Shown here: positions 22,747-35,600 of the stretch, one piece after another | Position numbering within the stretch: the first letter of the stretch is position 1 | Layout: each line of letters begins with the position of its first letter | Source of the DNA: Populus alba | Lineage: Eukaryota > Streptophyta > Magnoliopsida > Malpighiales > Salicaceae | Length of the DNA: 64,000 nt | Reading direction: 5' to 3' | Assembly: GCF_005239225.2 (NCBI RefSeq) | Contig: NC_133292.1 | Span: 8,528,985-8,592,984 of the forward strand | Made by a program: the position numbers and the translations under genes | Notes under the pieces: model-generated | The model's input: the letters and a program-made list of their open reading frames with translations, nothing else | Told to the model about the DNA's origin: nothing | The model's database searches: none

Positions 22747-22920
22747 TTTTTTTTTTTTTTTTTGGATTCCAGGTAATCCCATCTTAGAAAAGCGTATTTT
22801 GTGAATCCAATTGAGTGAGTAAAACCTCAGCTGTTTCAGGCTCTTATAAAAAATACACGTCTTGACTCGAACTCGAGACCTGTTATGCAAATCTCAAGTT
22901 CTTTGCCACCATGCTACGTC
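22747..22920 (-). mobile_element. tRNA-derived SINE
   Basis: On the minus strand, a head with pol III promoter boxes is followed by a body and an A-tail. The B box fits GWTCRANNC exactly (gttcgagtc, plus 22864-22872, within ggtctcgagttcgagtc). An A-box-like tagcatggtgg lies 35 bp upstream (plus 22907-22917). The 17-base tail is the T-run at 22747-22763. Total length is about 170 bp. Short SINEs of this build are known in Salicaceae. A target duplication is not clear; only gttttaa-like strings sit at both ends. Confidence 0.65.
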
Positions 22921-25900
22921 ACTTGATAAAACACTTTCTGTTCTTCCTTGCGGAGCCATGCTTTCGGTGCGCTTTTAAGGGTGTTTCCCTGGCAGATATT
23001 TGGCAGGATCGGGCTGTTTTATCTCGACTCTTTCTTCTGGTCTCTTTTCTTTGAGGAGATCTTATTCTCCATCGAGCTTTTGTGATTCTTTTCAAATATA
23101 ATTTTCTTTTGTCTAAAGAGAAAAGTTAGTATCTATATATCTGCTGTTTTACACCATTTTCTTGAGGTTAGAAGAAGCACATGTTTAACTTTCCAATTAG
23201 TGCTAATTGCCAAACCTTCTAGACAAGGTCCTTTCCCAGCATCAACATCAACATTAATATAATGCCACTTGCAATATAAATAGGAACCTGCTGTCTTGCT
23301 GACTGGTGCTCTAAACCAGGATAATGGTTTGCTGGATCATATTCCAGAATGGTTCTTACATGCATCTGTAAGGATGTTGCTTTTACAAATGCAATTATGA
23401 AAGACTTTTCTAAACCTCCAAATAAAATAGGTTTGCTTCATGTCATGGGTTGTACACTTGATTAGATTATGACATTTTGCATCTTCATGGTATCGTTTGT
23501 CTTCCTTGCATGCAGCTGCTGCTGCTTGATCAATTTTTTAATCACCTTATCTCGACCAATCCCTGTAATTTTTCTTTTTCTTTTTTTCCTTTTCTAGACG
23601 TAGCGGTAACAGCACAGACGACAAGAAAATGCGATGCTCGGCCTTCTTGTTGGTCAGCATATTAGTTATTCTATCGGAGAAGCAGGGGTATGATCATATG
23701 GGGTGGCCATGGAGATGGGTTCGAGAAATAAAATATGCAAGGGGAGTTGATTTTCAAGGTCCTCCTCAGTGAAGTCGTTAAGTAGCACTATATCAAGTCT
23801 TTTTCGGTTTAGTTGACATGATCTCATCATGATTTAGACGGGGGATGTGAAATAGTGGAGTAGTGGCCTCCCTTAACCAAGCCATCTTGAGCAGGTGGCG
23901 CTGGTGGCTTGGTGGCAAGCATGCAAAGATAATGATTATGATTATGATTATGATAATGATAAAAATAAAAATAAAAATAAAGAAAAGAGATACAGAGGGT
24001 GAGGACGGATGGTGGGGGCTATGATTTGTCAACTCACATCCCACTAACCACAAAAGCCAAGCGAGAGATGGCTTCTTAAGCAGACAGGTAACAAAAGATT
24101 TTTTTTTTTTTAATCTTTTCTTGATATGGTCTTCTCCTTTCCTTTCACTCATTGTTATTTAATCTTAGATATTTTTTTTTAAAGAAATGTACTTGATATG
24201 ATGGGTTAGGTAAGTCAGATTTTGCCTTCTCACCTCTCTTTAAATGCTGTAACAAATAAGATTTTCATAAATTTCCTAATTTTAATATAAAAAAATGTCT
24301 CTATAACCAAGAAAGATAATTTACTATACTAGTATTTTTGTAAAGGTGTATTAAAAATTAAAAAATATAAAATTTAATTTTTTATATAGTATATATATAT
24401 ATATATTGATGTTAAAAAATTTCCAAATTAATATCTTTACGTCCTAAAAGTATTTTGAAAAAAAATTTTAAATATAGATGAATTACCATATACTTTCTTA
24501 GTCTTAATGTAAAAAAATTGCCTAAAAATATGATGACCATTGCATGAAAGTCAATGGGGGCTTGATGAATCACCTTGGAAGTTAGCTTCATCGGACTCTT
24601 GACCAAGCAAAACATTATCCCAGTTTCCCATTCTAATTATGTGGAGCACAGAAATTTGAAGAAGTCGACGCGTGGAGACAATAGCTCCTTTATTGTGCAC
24701 AATTCCTCACTCTAGAAGTTAGAGCATAAATTTTCTAATGTGAGAGCTTCCATTTCTGACTTTTAATCCTTTCGAATAGTCAAACGAACAAATAAAAACA
24801 GAGCATGGTCTGCCGGGGTGGTGGCATTTTGGAGTCTCCCAATAAAGCGAAAGGGAACCAAAGTCTCTGCTTCTTCAGGAATTGTCAGAGTAGTGGGTGG
24901 GTGGGTGGGTCTCACTGCTTAGAAAGATTGGAAGCAAATCAAGGAAGTTGATGATTGATCCATTCCTTTTTGTGATCCTGAAATTCCAAGTATGAAACGG
25001 CCGGTGCCGGAGAAGTGGGGCTGCTGACATTGGATGCTCCTGTCTTCCCTATCCACAGTCAAACACAAAAAGAAATCTGGACCGAAACAATGCTTATTTT
25101 TTTATTTTGGGTTACGGGGTTAGGTATAATTTGATTAATTTTATATATTTTAAACCCTTCAAGGGCTTATTCAAGATCCCATGATTCTTCCACAAAAAAC
25201 AAATATAGAAAACCAAACAACAATTGACTGCGATTTTCATGGTAAAACAGGACAAACAGCATTGCTGATTAAAATTTGCGAATTTCTTGTATTGGTGGTA
25301 GTATATGTTCCGTATCCTTGCTTGATTTATAGGCTTTTACAAGTCATGAGTGGTGGCATGGCGGAGCCCCATCATGCATGCCTTTTATGTACGATGGCAG
25401 TGCCAGATTTATTTTACAGTAGCTTAATTTATAGAGACAATGTGAAGACTGGGATTTTAGATTATTTAACTCTGAATTATGAAGATTTCAAAACCTAATT
25501 TAACAAATCTCACAAACATATTAGCTAAATAATTCTACAAGACATTACATAACTCGTGATTGAGCCACTCATTGCGGGTCAGTTAAAAGCATATGCCCTT
25601 GGAACCATGCATAAATTAAGCTTCTCGAGCGACCTCTAGGGTGTCTTGCAGAAACGCGACAGCAAAGTCACGGCCGCCACTGCTAAAATGTCTTACAGAA
25701 ACGTTAATGCAACATTATCTAGAAACACAATTAATCGAGATGATAAATAATTTGAAATTGCATCTCTGGCATTAAAGCTTGGAATTAAGGTTTGAATCCT
25801 CCAACCCTAATATTATATGAAATACGAGAGGATATTATTAAAAAGGGATTCCGTATTCGGACAGGCTCCAACCCTAAGAACAGGTCGCCATGCCCATGAA

Positions 25901-26634
25901 AAGGACTGCAAAGTTCAAGCGATGATGTAATAACGGTAATCATATATGATCAGCACAAATCTAAATAATTAAACCCTCCGGTTTATTAGCAACGGCGAGG
26001 CGAGGAAATTCTTCGGATCATGCGAGGAGGATGGTACTTGGTAGTATAGTATCCTCCAAGTAATATATGAATAAATAGATAATTTCATCTTCATCGTCGT
26101 CGTTTTCCAGTTGTCGTCGGCCATCAAATTTAATATCCACTCTTTCTCTTTGACTTTTTAAAATAAAAATACGCAAACAACTCGGACTAGTATAATCCCC
26201 AGTGGTGGTTTAGTGCACCCCCCCCCCCTCTCGATTGCTTGGTTGCGTATAGTTTATTAATTAAATTAATGCTTGTATTATTGTTTGTCGTTTCAAGTAT
26301 CATTATGGATTATAACCGTTATTTAAAAAAAAATCAATTTGATCCTTTAAATATTATTTTGTACAATTTTATTTTTTAAATTAGCACTCTATTACATTTA
26401 AAAAAAAAAAAAAAGTTAAATTGAAAGGTAAAAAAAAAATGAAGTGAAAAAATCAAGTAAAATAGATGGTGGCTTTAAAATTTATATGAAAAGTTCATGT
26501 TAGTCTTGTATCATTTTTAGCTTTTACATTTAATCAGTCCCTTTAATTTTTTTAAAATTAATTTTGATACCAAACTTTATTTTTCTTGTTTTCAATTTTT
26601 TTTTTTTTGAAGGAGAGAAGAATTCACCAAACTT

Positions 26635-26636
<2 letters not shown>

Positions 26637-26691
<55 letters not shown>
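26637..26691. repeat. (AT)27 microsatellite
   Basis: About 54 uninterrupted bases, the longest AT tract in the window. Confidence 0.95.
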
Positions 26692-26697
<6 letters not shown>

Positions 26698-26990
26698 TTG
26701 TTATTAGTGATGATTCTAACCACCAAAATAATTGATTTTTTTATATCGAATGGTTTCATATGATTAAAGGAGTTTGAATTAAGTATTTTTATTTTTACAT
26801 CGAAAGTGTCTATAAAATAGATTTGAGCTTGGAAAGATTTTTTATTTTGAGTTGATTTAGGTTTGAGGCATTTGTTTTGTGGTTTTTAGAGGTTATTGAT
26901 TGGTTTAACAAGGTTTTTCTCTATAATTTTTCTGGTTTATTTATCATTTTTAAAATAGCAATTTTTTATTATTACATTTGGCGTGTTTAA

Positions 26991-26993
<3 letters not shown>

Positions 26994-27029
<36 letters not shown>
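26994..27029. repeat. (AT)n microsatellite
   Basis: About 18 AT units, 300 bp after the longer tract. Confidence 0.95.
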
Positions 27030-27031
<2 letters not shown>

Positions 27032-27904
27032 CATATATTAAATTTATTTTTTAAAAAAAAAAATGTTTATTTTTTTTATAATATTTTTAATACGTGCAGC
27101 CTTACATAATATCTTTTCTTTTATTTTATTCAATAAATGTTTCACATGAATCAATTTTTATTATAAAAATATTTTAATAAATAAATTCATTATATATAAT
27201 CAGATAAATGACTCATATTATAATATTAAATATCTTGATTTATATTTGTTTCTTGTTTTTTTTATCATATATATTTTTTTTTTATTGAATTATCCTGAAT
27301 TGATGACACATGACACATGATAAACATGTAATCTAGATATATCTCATGTCTAAGTTATGGGTTTCACGTGTTAGTTCAATTTTACTCGAAGTAAATTTAT
27401 TTATTTGTTATTATTGTTACCTTATTTTTTTATTATATTATTAAATTAATTAAAATTTAATGAAGAAATTAAATTTTTCTTACTTTTAAAAAAAATATAA
27501 TCTTCTCTTAAATTTTTTTCATGTTTAAAAAAATTTCAGTCGACGGGACAACAATACAGTAAATACCACGGGTATATTGTCGCCACTCACCACCAACTAC
27601 ATCAATTAGGAAAATAATATATAATTAGGCAACTGTCTAACCACCATGGAAATTAAGATATTCCTTTCTTGAAATACTGAATTAGTGACGTATACATGAT
27701 GCTCCAAACCTCATCATAGATTCAGTGTTCTTAACTATTATGTTCCCTTTTGTTTCCCAAGAACCATGAGTTAATCAGGACCATCAATACTACTGAGGCC
27801 CCACCAATGTTTTGATCATGTGGACAATGCTCACTTGATTTTCAACTTTGAAAGAACGACCCGTGTTTGTGGAAGCAGAGGATGGCGCCACTCAATCATA
27901 CTTC

Positions 27905-27911
27905 ACCTACC
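27905..27911 (+). promoter_or_regulatory. AC element (ACCTACC) in the SAD promoter
   Basis: ACCTACC is the AC-I type core bound by lignin-regulating MYB factors in phenylpropanoid promoters. It lies about 80 bp upstream of the TATA box and 160 bp before the start codon, and an ACTAACC variant follows within a few bases. Confidence 0.55.
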
Positions 27912-27982
27912 ACTAACCCATTAAATATGCTGAGATGTCCTTGTCTTTTTTATTGCCAGGTAACCTTTGCTATAGTGCTTTT

Positions 27983-27991
27983 GTATATATA
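27983..27991 (+). promoter_or_regulatory. TATA box of the SAD gene
   Basis: gtatatatac, about 80 bp upstream of the ATG, implying a leader of roughly 55 bases. Confidence 0.6.
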
Positions 27992-28069
27992 CTCATCCAT
28001 AGTGGCTTCCAATTCTACAACTCTCCACAGAAACTCCATCCCTCTCTCTTAGCCTCATTGTTCAAGAAA

Positions 28070-29956
28070 ATGGGTAGCCTTGAAACAGAGAGAAAAGTTG
28101 TAGGATGGGCAGCAACAGACTCAACTGGGCATCTCGCTCCTTACACCTATAGTCTCAGGTAAATATTCTTGAATCTGTCTCTTTCTCTGACATACGATTC
28201 TAGTATGTATATTCCATGTGTAGTTTACAAGCACTAATGTTACGCCTCTAAACTCTAATCTTTTTTCTTCTTTTTTTCTTGGTTGCAGAGATACGGGGCC
28301 AGAAGATGTTTTTATCAAGGTTATCAGCTGTGGAATTTGCCATACCGATATCCACCAAATCAAAAATGATCTTGGCATGTCACACTATCCTATGGTCCCT
28401 GGGTACTTACAATAATTAAAAAAAAAACCCCTCTTTTGTTTTCCCCATGATGGCAAAAACACAACGAACACGCACACAATATTGATATACTGCTCTGCAT
28501 GTTTCTTTTATTTGTCTTCTTTTTAGCTTTCCTTTTTTCTTTAATGATGTTTATTGGTATTTTGGTGTGATCTATAGCCATGAAGTGGTTGGTGAGGTTG
28601 TTGAGGTGGGATCAGATGTGACAAAGTTCAAAGTTGGAGAGGTTGTTGGTGTTGGAGTCATCGTTGGAAGCTGCAAGAATTGTCATCCATGCAAATCAGA
28701 GCTTGAGCAATACTGCAACAAGAAAATCTGGTCTTACAATGATGTCTACACCGATGGCAAACCCACCCAAGGAGGCTTTGCTGAATCCATGGTTGTCGAT
28801 CAAAAGTAATCATCAAAACATTTTAATCTGGACATCATTTTTTACTGTTCCTCGTTCATGGTTCTCTGTCAAAGAAATCCAATTTGCAACCTTTTCTTAC
28901 TGTGGAGAAGCATTATTTCAACTCATATGAATTTTTATGCACACAAATAACCAATTAGTTCTGTCTGCATTTATTTAGCCATGTATTAGATAGTGTTGGA
29001 ATGCAGTAATTGAGTTTTGTAGGTCCAAAAATGTTATTTCTCGCACTAGAAAAACCCTCTTCTAATCCAAAATAAAACAGAAAACCTTTTTCGATTGACC
29101 TGCATTTTCTTGCTCAATTAATTGATTAAGCAAAACTCGTGCTTGTTTTGATAAACTTTGATATTTTCCTTAGGTTTGTGGTGAGAATTCCTGATGGGAT
29201 GTCACCAGAACAAGCAGCGCCGCTGTTGTGCGCTGGGTTGACAGTTTACAGCCCACTTAAACACTTTGGACTGAAACAGAGTGGGCTAAGAGGAGGGATT
29301 TTAGGACTTGGAGGAGTAGGGCACATGGGGGTGAAGATAGCAAAGGCAATGGGACACCATGTAACTGTGATTAGTTCTTCTGACAAGAAGCGGGTGGAGG
29401 CTATGGAACATCTTGGTGCTGATGAATACTTGGTCAGCTCAGATGTGGAAAGCATGCAAAAAGCTGCTGATCAACTTGACTATATCATCGATACTGTGCC
29501 TGTGGTTCACCCTCTCGAGCCTTACCTTTCTCTATTGAAACTTGATGGCAAGCTGATCTTGATGGGTGTTATTAATACCCCGTTGCAGTTTGTGACGCCT
29601 ATGGTTATGCTTGGTGAGTCTCCCTCTATTTGCTTTGAAGATTAGTTATGTATTCTCTACTTAATTTTCAATGGAGTATAAACCTGGGAAGTTTTTGCTA
29701 TAATCCACAATCCCTGATGAGGGTGCTTTTTTTTCTCACGCAATATTGTGTAGGGAGAAAGTCAATCACCGGGAGCTTCATAGGGAGCATGAAGGAGACA
29801 GAGGAGATGCTTGAGTTCTGCAAGGAAAAGGGATTGGCCTCCATGATTGAAGTGATCAAAATGGATTATATCAACACAGCATTCGAGAGGCTTGAGAAAA
29901 ATGATGTGAGATATAGATTCGTTGTCGATGTTGCTGGTAGCAAGCTTATTCCCTGA
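28070..29956 (+). CDS. SAD: Sinapyl/cinnamyl alcohol dehydrogenase-like, zinc- and NADPH-dependent
   Basis: Five exons (28070-28158, 28289-28402, 28578-28805, 29174-29613, 29754-29956) give 357 residues, the usual CAD length. The enzyme is a cytosolic medium-chain dehydrogenase reducing hydroxycinnamaldehydes to monolignols; aspen SAD was described as favouring sinapaldehyde. Seen: catalytic zinc ligands Cys47, His69 (in GHE) and Cys163; structural zinc cysteines 100, 103, 106 and 114; Rossmann motif GLGGVG at 188-193; and SSSDKKR at 211-217, whose Ser suits NADPH. Sequence from about 175 to the end looks the same as the aspen SAD I recall, with differences clustered around 85-175. Class II CAD/ELI3-type members may instead reduce other aldehydes in defence, so substrate is inference. 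An AC element and TATA box lie upstream. Confidence 0.93.
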
Positions 29957-30821
29957 ACGACAATACTATTCATATTCGAAAAAACGCGATATACATTGAT
30001 ACCTGTTTCAGACGTGACTTTATTTTCGAGTGACGTGTTTTGTGGTTCAAATGTGACGGTTTGTCTTTGCTTTTAAAATAAATAAAAAGTTGAGTTGTTT
30101 TTTAATTTTCACAAATGTGACAGTTACATTGTAATTGAATGCGCTGTGCATCTGGTGATCTGTCCCATAAACTAATCTCTTGTGACAATGAAAGATGACG
30201 ACGAACTTTCTGAAAACATCTTGTCGCATAAGGTAAAGCCTTATTTGTTGAACACTTGGATATTTAACAATCTTTCTAATTTGGAACAATCATGCACTAT
30301 ATAAGCTCGCAAACAAGAAAGACTACTACTATATGGGGCAGTCTGTGCATCAGACATATCGCTGCCGCTGCCGCACTAATCGTTCGTGAACAAAAAGCAG
30401 CTCGAGAATGAAAGTTTTGAAGAGAAATTCAATCAAGAAAGATAAGGTTCGGACTTGATTTTCTTGTGTGGACCAGAGATGAAGTTGTATTAGTTAGGGA
30501 TGAGGCCGGTTGCAACTACATTATGGTCTTATAGGAAGAATGCTCCTTTTTTTTGTCATATGCTGATCGATTTTCAACCAGCCAGTCTGATCAGAAAGGA
30601 AAAGGAACCTTGAAAGAAGAGTTTTTTGGTGCAAGGGTAGGAGCCTAAAGGAAAACAGCAAAGAGGAAAAGAAGCTCCGGGAATCAAGAAAAGAGAAGAG
30701 CAGACGGTGAAAACTGAAAATGAACCTAATGATGTACTTAAGCCCAGCTTGGGCCGGTTGCTGGACTGTTAAAATTAGCAGCCCAGCTACATCATTAATC
30801 TGATTTTTGTTTTAGGTTTAT

Positions 30822-31000
30822 TTTTGTGTTTTAAAACTTTTAATTTTTTTTTATATTTTAACTGTAAATTAAATTTTTTATGTTTTTAGATTATTTTAAC
30901 ACACTAATATTAAAAATATTTTTTTAAAAAATAAATTATTTTAATATATTTTTAAATAAAAAATATTTTAAGAAATAATTAATACTTGTTTTTTTTTTCC
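30822..31000 (+). repeat. AT-rich dispersed repeat, copy 3
   Basis: Contains taaattaa, atgtttttagattatttta, aatattaaaaat and attattttaatatattttt in family order. Directly followed by copy 4. Confidence 0.65.
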
Positions 31001-31195
31001 GTTTCAAAAACGCAATTGAAAAAAATTAAATTTTTTTTTTTATTTTAAATTAATATTTTTAAATATTTTTAGATTATTTTAATACATTGATATCAAAAAT
31101 AATTTTTTAAAAATATATATATTATTTTAATTATTTTTTAAAAAAAAATATTTTAAAAAATAATCATAATTTATATTTTAAAAAGCAAATATAAA
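31001..31195 (+). repeat. AT-rich dispersed repeat, copy 4
   Basis: Same orientation as copy 3, head to tail: aaattaatattttt, tttttagattattttaat, gatatcaaaaataa. Confidence 0.65.
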
Positions 31196-32698
31196 CACGT
31201 TTATATTGAGTTGTCACCAAGGCTGTACCTAGGTGGCCTTACTAGTTAGCTTGTTTTTGCAATGTCACTGTCATTTGGTTGATATCCTTGAATATGTTAG
31301 GTAAGATGAAACCACCGATATACATGTAACTTTATTTCTACTTTCTTTCCTCTCTTTTTTTCACCTTGACACCATGGTTATTTCAAACCAATTTTCCTTG
31401 CTCTTCCCGGTATGGTTTTCAGATGTCCTGGAATATATTCGACGTGGGAAAAGGTAGTGCACGTGGACAAATTAATCATGATCGACAGGACTGTCACCAC
31501 AGCTAACATAATGTCGTTTCGATGAAGTTTTCACCGAACAGAAAGCACCGAAATCAAACCCTATGAATGAATGCACGAATTCAAAATCATGCAAGAAACT
31601 TCAACCAGACCCTTGTCCACTTGCGTATTTGTACGACTATCACTATAGTTGGTGTTAGTTGCATTTAAGTGGAGTTCATTTTTAATATCCCTTAAAGCAT
31701 CGTCTCCTGGACACTTTTTGGGCATGTTTGCTATGTGCTACGTCTAGGCTGCTCGCGATTATTTGCACAAAACAAAAAATAAATGAATCCAGCCTCGTGT
31801 TTTATGAGATTATTGTCACTACAATTTGGTTGAGCTGTTCTGTTCTGTTTCATGGAAGAAGTAATCCTGACGCCTGATTTCTCCCGATCAGATTCGGCCT
31901 GCCTGAATCTCATTTCTATTTACAAAAACTGTAAAACAGTTAAGACGATTGTCATGACTGATGACTGATTTTACAGATACAAGGTGTAGCTAAATGCCGC
32001 GCATCCCCTTCCCTGGAATTCCAGATGACCATTGCTAACAGGCTAATATCAAGCAATTCACTACTAGTTGGATGGAACATCTTCCAGGGCTATTTTCTAT
32101 ACAACCTACTACTGATATCTTAATGAGGATCCTTGTTTGTGTGGTTAAGATTGAGAATCAAAAGCCGGGTTTGCCGTGTAATCTTCTGCATTCAAATATA
32201 TTCCTAGCCTTGTTTATAAGAATTAATGGCACAAAGCAACTGGTTTAAAAGTGAAAACAATTGTGGCTAATAATCACAGTAACATTCATCAAGAATGTCA
32301 GCACCAAAAGAATTGGCGTTTACAGTACTGAATCCATTTTGATGATAACATTGCAGATACTCGGCTTCTGTTTTTTGAATGCAGAAGATGCATACAATTT
32401 CCAAAGAGACATGGGATTATCATATTCACCTTTTTCAAATAAAAGACCATGGAAAACACATCCACTGGAACAATGATATTGACTATAAAAAACACTTCTT
32501 GCCCGACTTGAATTGGTTTGATTTCCACTTGAATTGGGAAAAAGACTACAATAAAGCTACAAAGATTTTCATTTTGCAATCCTCCCCTCAGTTTTACTAC
32601 ATGTATGTGAAAAAAATTTGGCCATCTCATAGTTGATGCGGGCTCTGAACTATCCCCCCATCTCATATGTGTGCCATCCGAAGTGTTAGCTTAGTAAA

Positions 32699-35600
32699 TC
32701 ACACCCTTTGACTAAAGTACACATTCATAACATATCTCGAAGGATTGAAGCCACTTAAAATCACTGCAAAGTTGAAAGAACTTAGAGGTTGATATACAAA
32801 ACAACCCAATACGAAGGTGAAGTCAGAAATTGTGTTTAGTAACTTACAAATAGGAGACAGGACAATGACAGCACCAATTGGATAGAGGAAAAATGTTGTT
32901 CTCTCCAGAAAGGGTAACACTGCAGTAAATAAACATGTTATCAGTATCTTAATTGATCAAGGTGATCAGCAGCTGTATCATTACTGCAAAACATTTCAAA
33001 AGCCACCCAAGTTCGGAACTATATCCAAGCAAAACCTTCTATTACTCATCATTGACAAAGAAAGGCTTCAATACAACTTCTTTTTTTCTGGAAGTGGAAA
33101 AGCTGGATTTCTGGTAGTGAGCTCCTCCCACTTAAATCCAATGTTTCAAAAACTGACCCAATGATTAAACCAGAAAGAACAGAGGCAAGGTGTCAGAACT
33201 TCATCCAGGATTACACTGGAGGAGAAACATGCCAAAGATCTTTGTGTCAACTCATTCAACTAAACCTATATCCTAAATGCCATTCACGTGCACATAAAAC
33301 CTGTTATTTCATGCTAAAAAGTTAAGCAACTGCATTTTTTAATTTCTATCTTTTAACTCCTCTCATTCATGCACAACATGTGCGATTTACTATACTATTG
33401 CAAGTGCTTAAAATATCTCCTGTGTAATTTATTTCTAAAAAAACACATGATGTAATTACATTGAACACTCTTGGCAACAGTGTCATTGTGTCTGATAGCA
33501 GCAGTGTTTGAGTACTACTTTAGTTCCAGAGCCTTGGTTCAAGGCCCTAAGATGGTATGCAACAATGAATTTTTGAGACAATAAGGTGGAACCCCGACAT
33601 CAACAAGGAGGGTTTCCACCTTGATGACCAGTCTGACCAGGTCAATACAGTCCAACTCAGGCTTAGATTGAGAATAGGTAGATGCCCTAAATAAGATCGC
33701 GATAAGATGGCACTTTAAGGCAACCAGGTTTCACATTCAAGTCCATTCTGTCTAAAAATGCTGCTGCTCAAAACACTTAATCGAGGTAATGACCCTCAGT
33801 CCATTCAAGCCTTTGAGTTATCTCTAATTATTCACATACTAGTGATCTCATTTTCAAGGATAGTGTACACACACGCACACACCAAAAAAAAAAAAAAAAA
33901 CCCTGCTTGTGAAAGTAGTAAACCAGATACTATGAAAAATCAGCTCACCATCATAGCCTAAAAAGTTGAGGTAATGATAGTATGAGGCTGCCACCATGAA
34001 CAGCAGGTTTGACAGCAATACAGGAATGAACCCATGGGCAACCAAAAGAGGTGACAGAAAATAATGTATAACTGCAACCAAACCAAGACATCAGTAAACT
34101 TTTGTGACATAAACTGAGGTTGACAATTAAAAGCTGAAACACATATTCACATAGCACTCACCATAAAGCATGACAAACATTGGGAAGAAAGAATTGCAGT
34201 GCACATCAAATGCATACAGCCTTCAACCAGAAAGCAGCATAAAAAAAACAGGGTCAGCACTAAGTGTTATCAATGAGGAATATGCAAGTGAGGTAAAGAC
34301 CATGAATCTATAATGATTTCCAAACAACAATTTGCATGCATACAGTTGTTAAAAACATAGTTTATAAACAACCAAGAGCAGAAGATTCTAGACTTGCCAT
34401 TCAACCCGTTGCTCAACAACATGACTATTTGGAGCCTCCTCCCGAAGGTATGCATTAGTTAGGAACCTGTATGGAAATGAAAAAAAGGGAATTGCTATCA
34501 TGCCAGCTTAGTGTAGCACATATGTGCAAGCTCTAATCACACAAGCATTGGAAGGAAATCAAGAGGTGAAAGATCTAAATATGAATGACAATGGAAAAAA
34601 TGAAGCATCAATGAAAGAAATTCAGAGTTAGTTTCTTAATTTAGGATTAAATTCTCACAAAAAGGGAAAGCATCACTAAGGCAAGTAATGTCATCTCCGG
34701 ATGTTAAAACAATATTTTGGAGAATGAAGACTTTAAAGTAACAGATGTTAGAACAAGCACTTCAATTATCTAACTATGCAGAAACCCTTATTCACTAATG
34801 GTACAGAATCTCTCAATCTCTCCATTGCAGTAACAAATACGTGAATATCATTCTTTCGCCTGCTTCAAATGGCAGCATATAATTTTCAACAATTAAATAT
34901 CATGTCATGTGCAAGGCTTGTGGCATTGGCAGCAAAAATTAAAAAGTTTCTTTAAGATAAACAAGATCTATTCATTGAAGTGCCAACTTCGCATTTACAT
35001 GGTAATTTAATCCATCATTAGGGGCATTCAACTAAGTGGAGAGCTGCAAAACAAGATAAGCATCATATTACTTTCATGTGGACAGTGGTTCTTACCAACA
35101 ACATGTAGCAAGACCAGCTCCTGAAATTAAAAAATGAAAAAATAACACGGAAATAACTACAAAAACTGCATGTCCGGCACTGTGGTCATACCTGAAATGA
35201 AAAGAAGAGACCAACAGAGATTTAAACTAGAGGGAACAGTCAAAGAACTCGTTTAATACAGCAATAGAAAGAAAAATAGTCTAACAGTAAAAAAGGGATA
35301 AAAAAACAAAATGCACTTAAAGGTTTGGCCATGACATAGCTAGCTTTGAAGAAGTTAGACATACAAAATGCAGCCTAATCATGCATATGCACCATTACTA
35401 GGCTTGGAAGCACTGACTCGTCATGCATACTCGTAATTAACAACTGCAAGTTTAAATTTAAACTCATTCAATTATCATGAAAAAATAGACAAGAATGTGA
35501 AAATTATTCATTATTCCTATCATCGCTATGACAGTCAATCTTGGGAGGTTGTTAAAGGCAGGAAACTTACGCAGCACAATAAGCCATAGCTGCAACTACC

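Larger units (their letters stand above)
22921..27900. other. Long intergenic region
   Basis: No gene is supported over 5 kb. It includes simple repeats at 23935-23980 (attatg/aataaa units), a gtgg run near 24896-24910, two long (AT)n tracts, and very AT-rich sequence from 26300 to 27540. A frame at 25181-25498 (105 codons) has no recognisable motif and looks like chance. Confidence 0.5.
29957..32698. other. Intergenic sequence between SAD and UNC50
   Basis: The first ~150 bp are probably SAD 3' UTR and the last ~400 bp probably UNC50 3' UTR (read leftward). Between them lie two tandem copies of the AT-rich dispersed repeat. No gene is supported. Confidence 0.5.

Noticed and set aside
23668..23690. 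Possible miR164 precursor: ggagaagcaggg string
   Set aside because: Only 12 bases match the remembered miRNA, the rest diverges, and no complementary arm is visible nearby.
23793..24152. 119-codon minus-strand frame with a poly-Ile stretch
   Set aside because: The frame comes from an AT simple repeat (attatg/aataaa units) and has no domain or promoter.
5108..29956. UGT84 and SAD as a phenylpropanoid gene cluster
   Set aside because: They are 22 kb apart with unrelated genes between them; chance linkage is the simpler reading.
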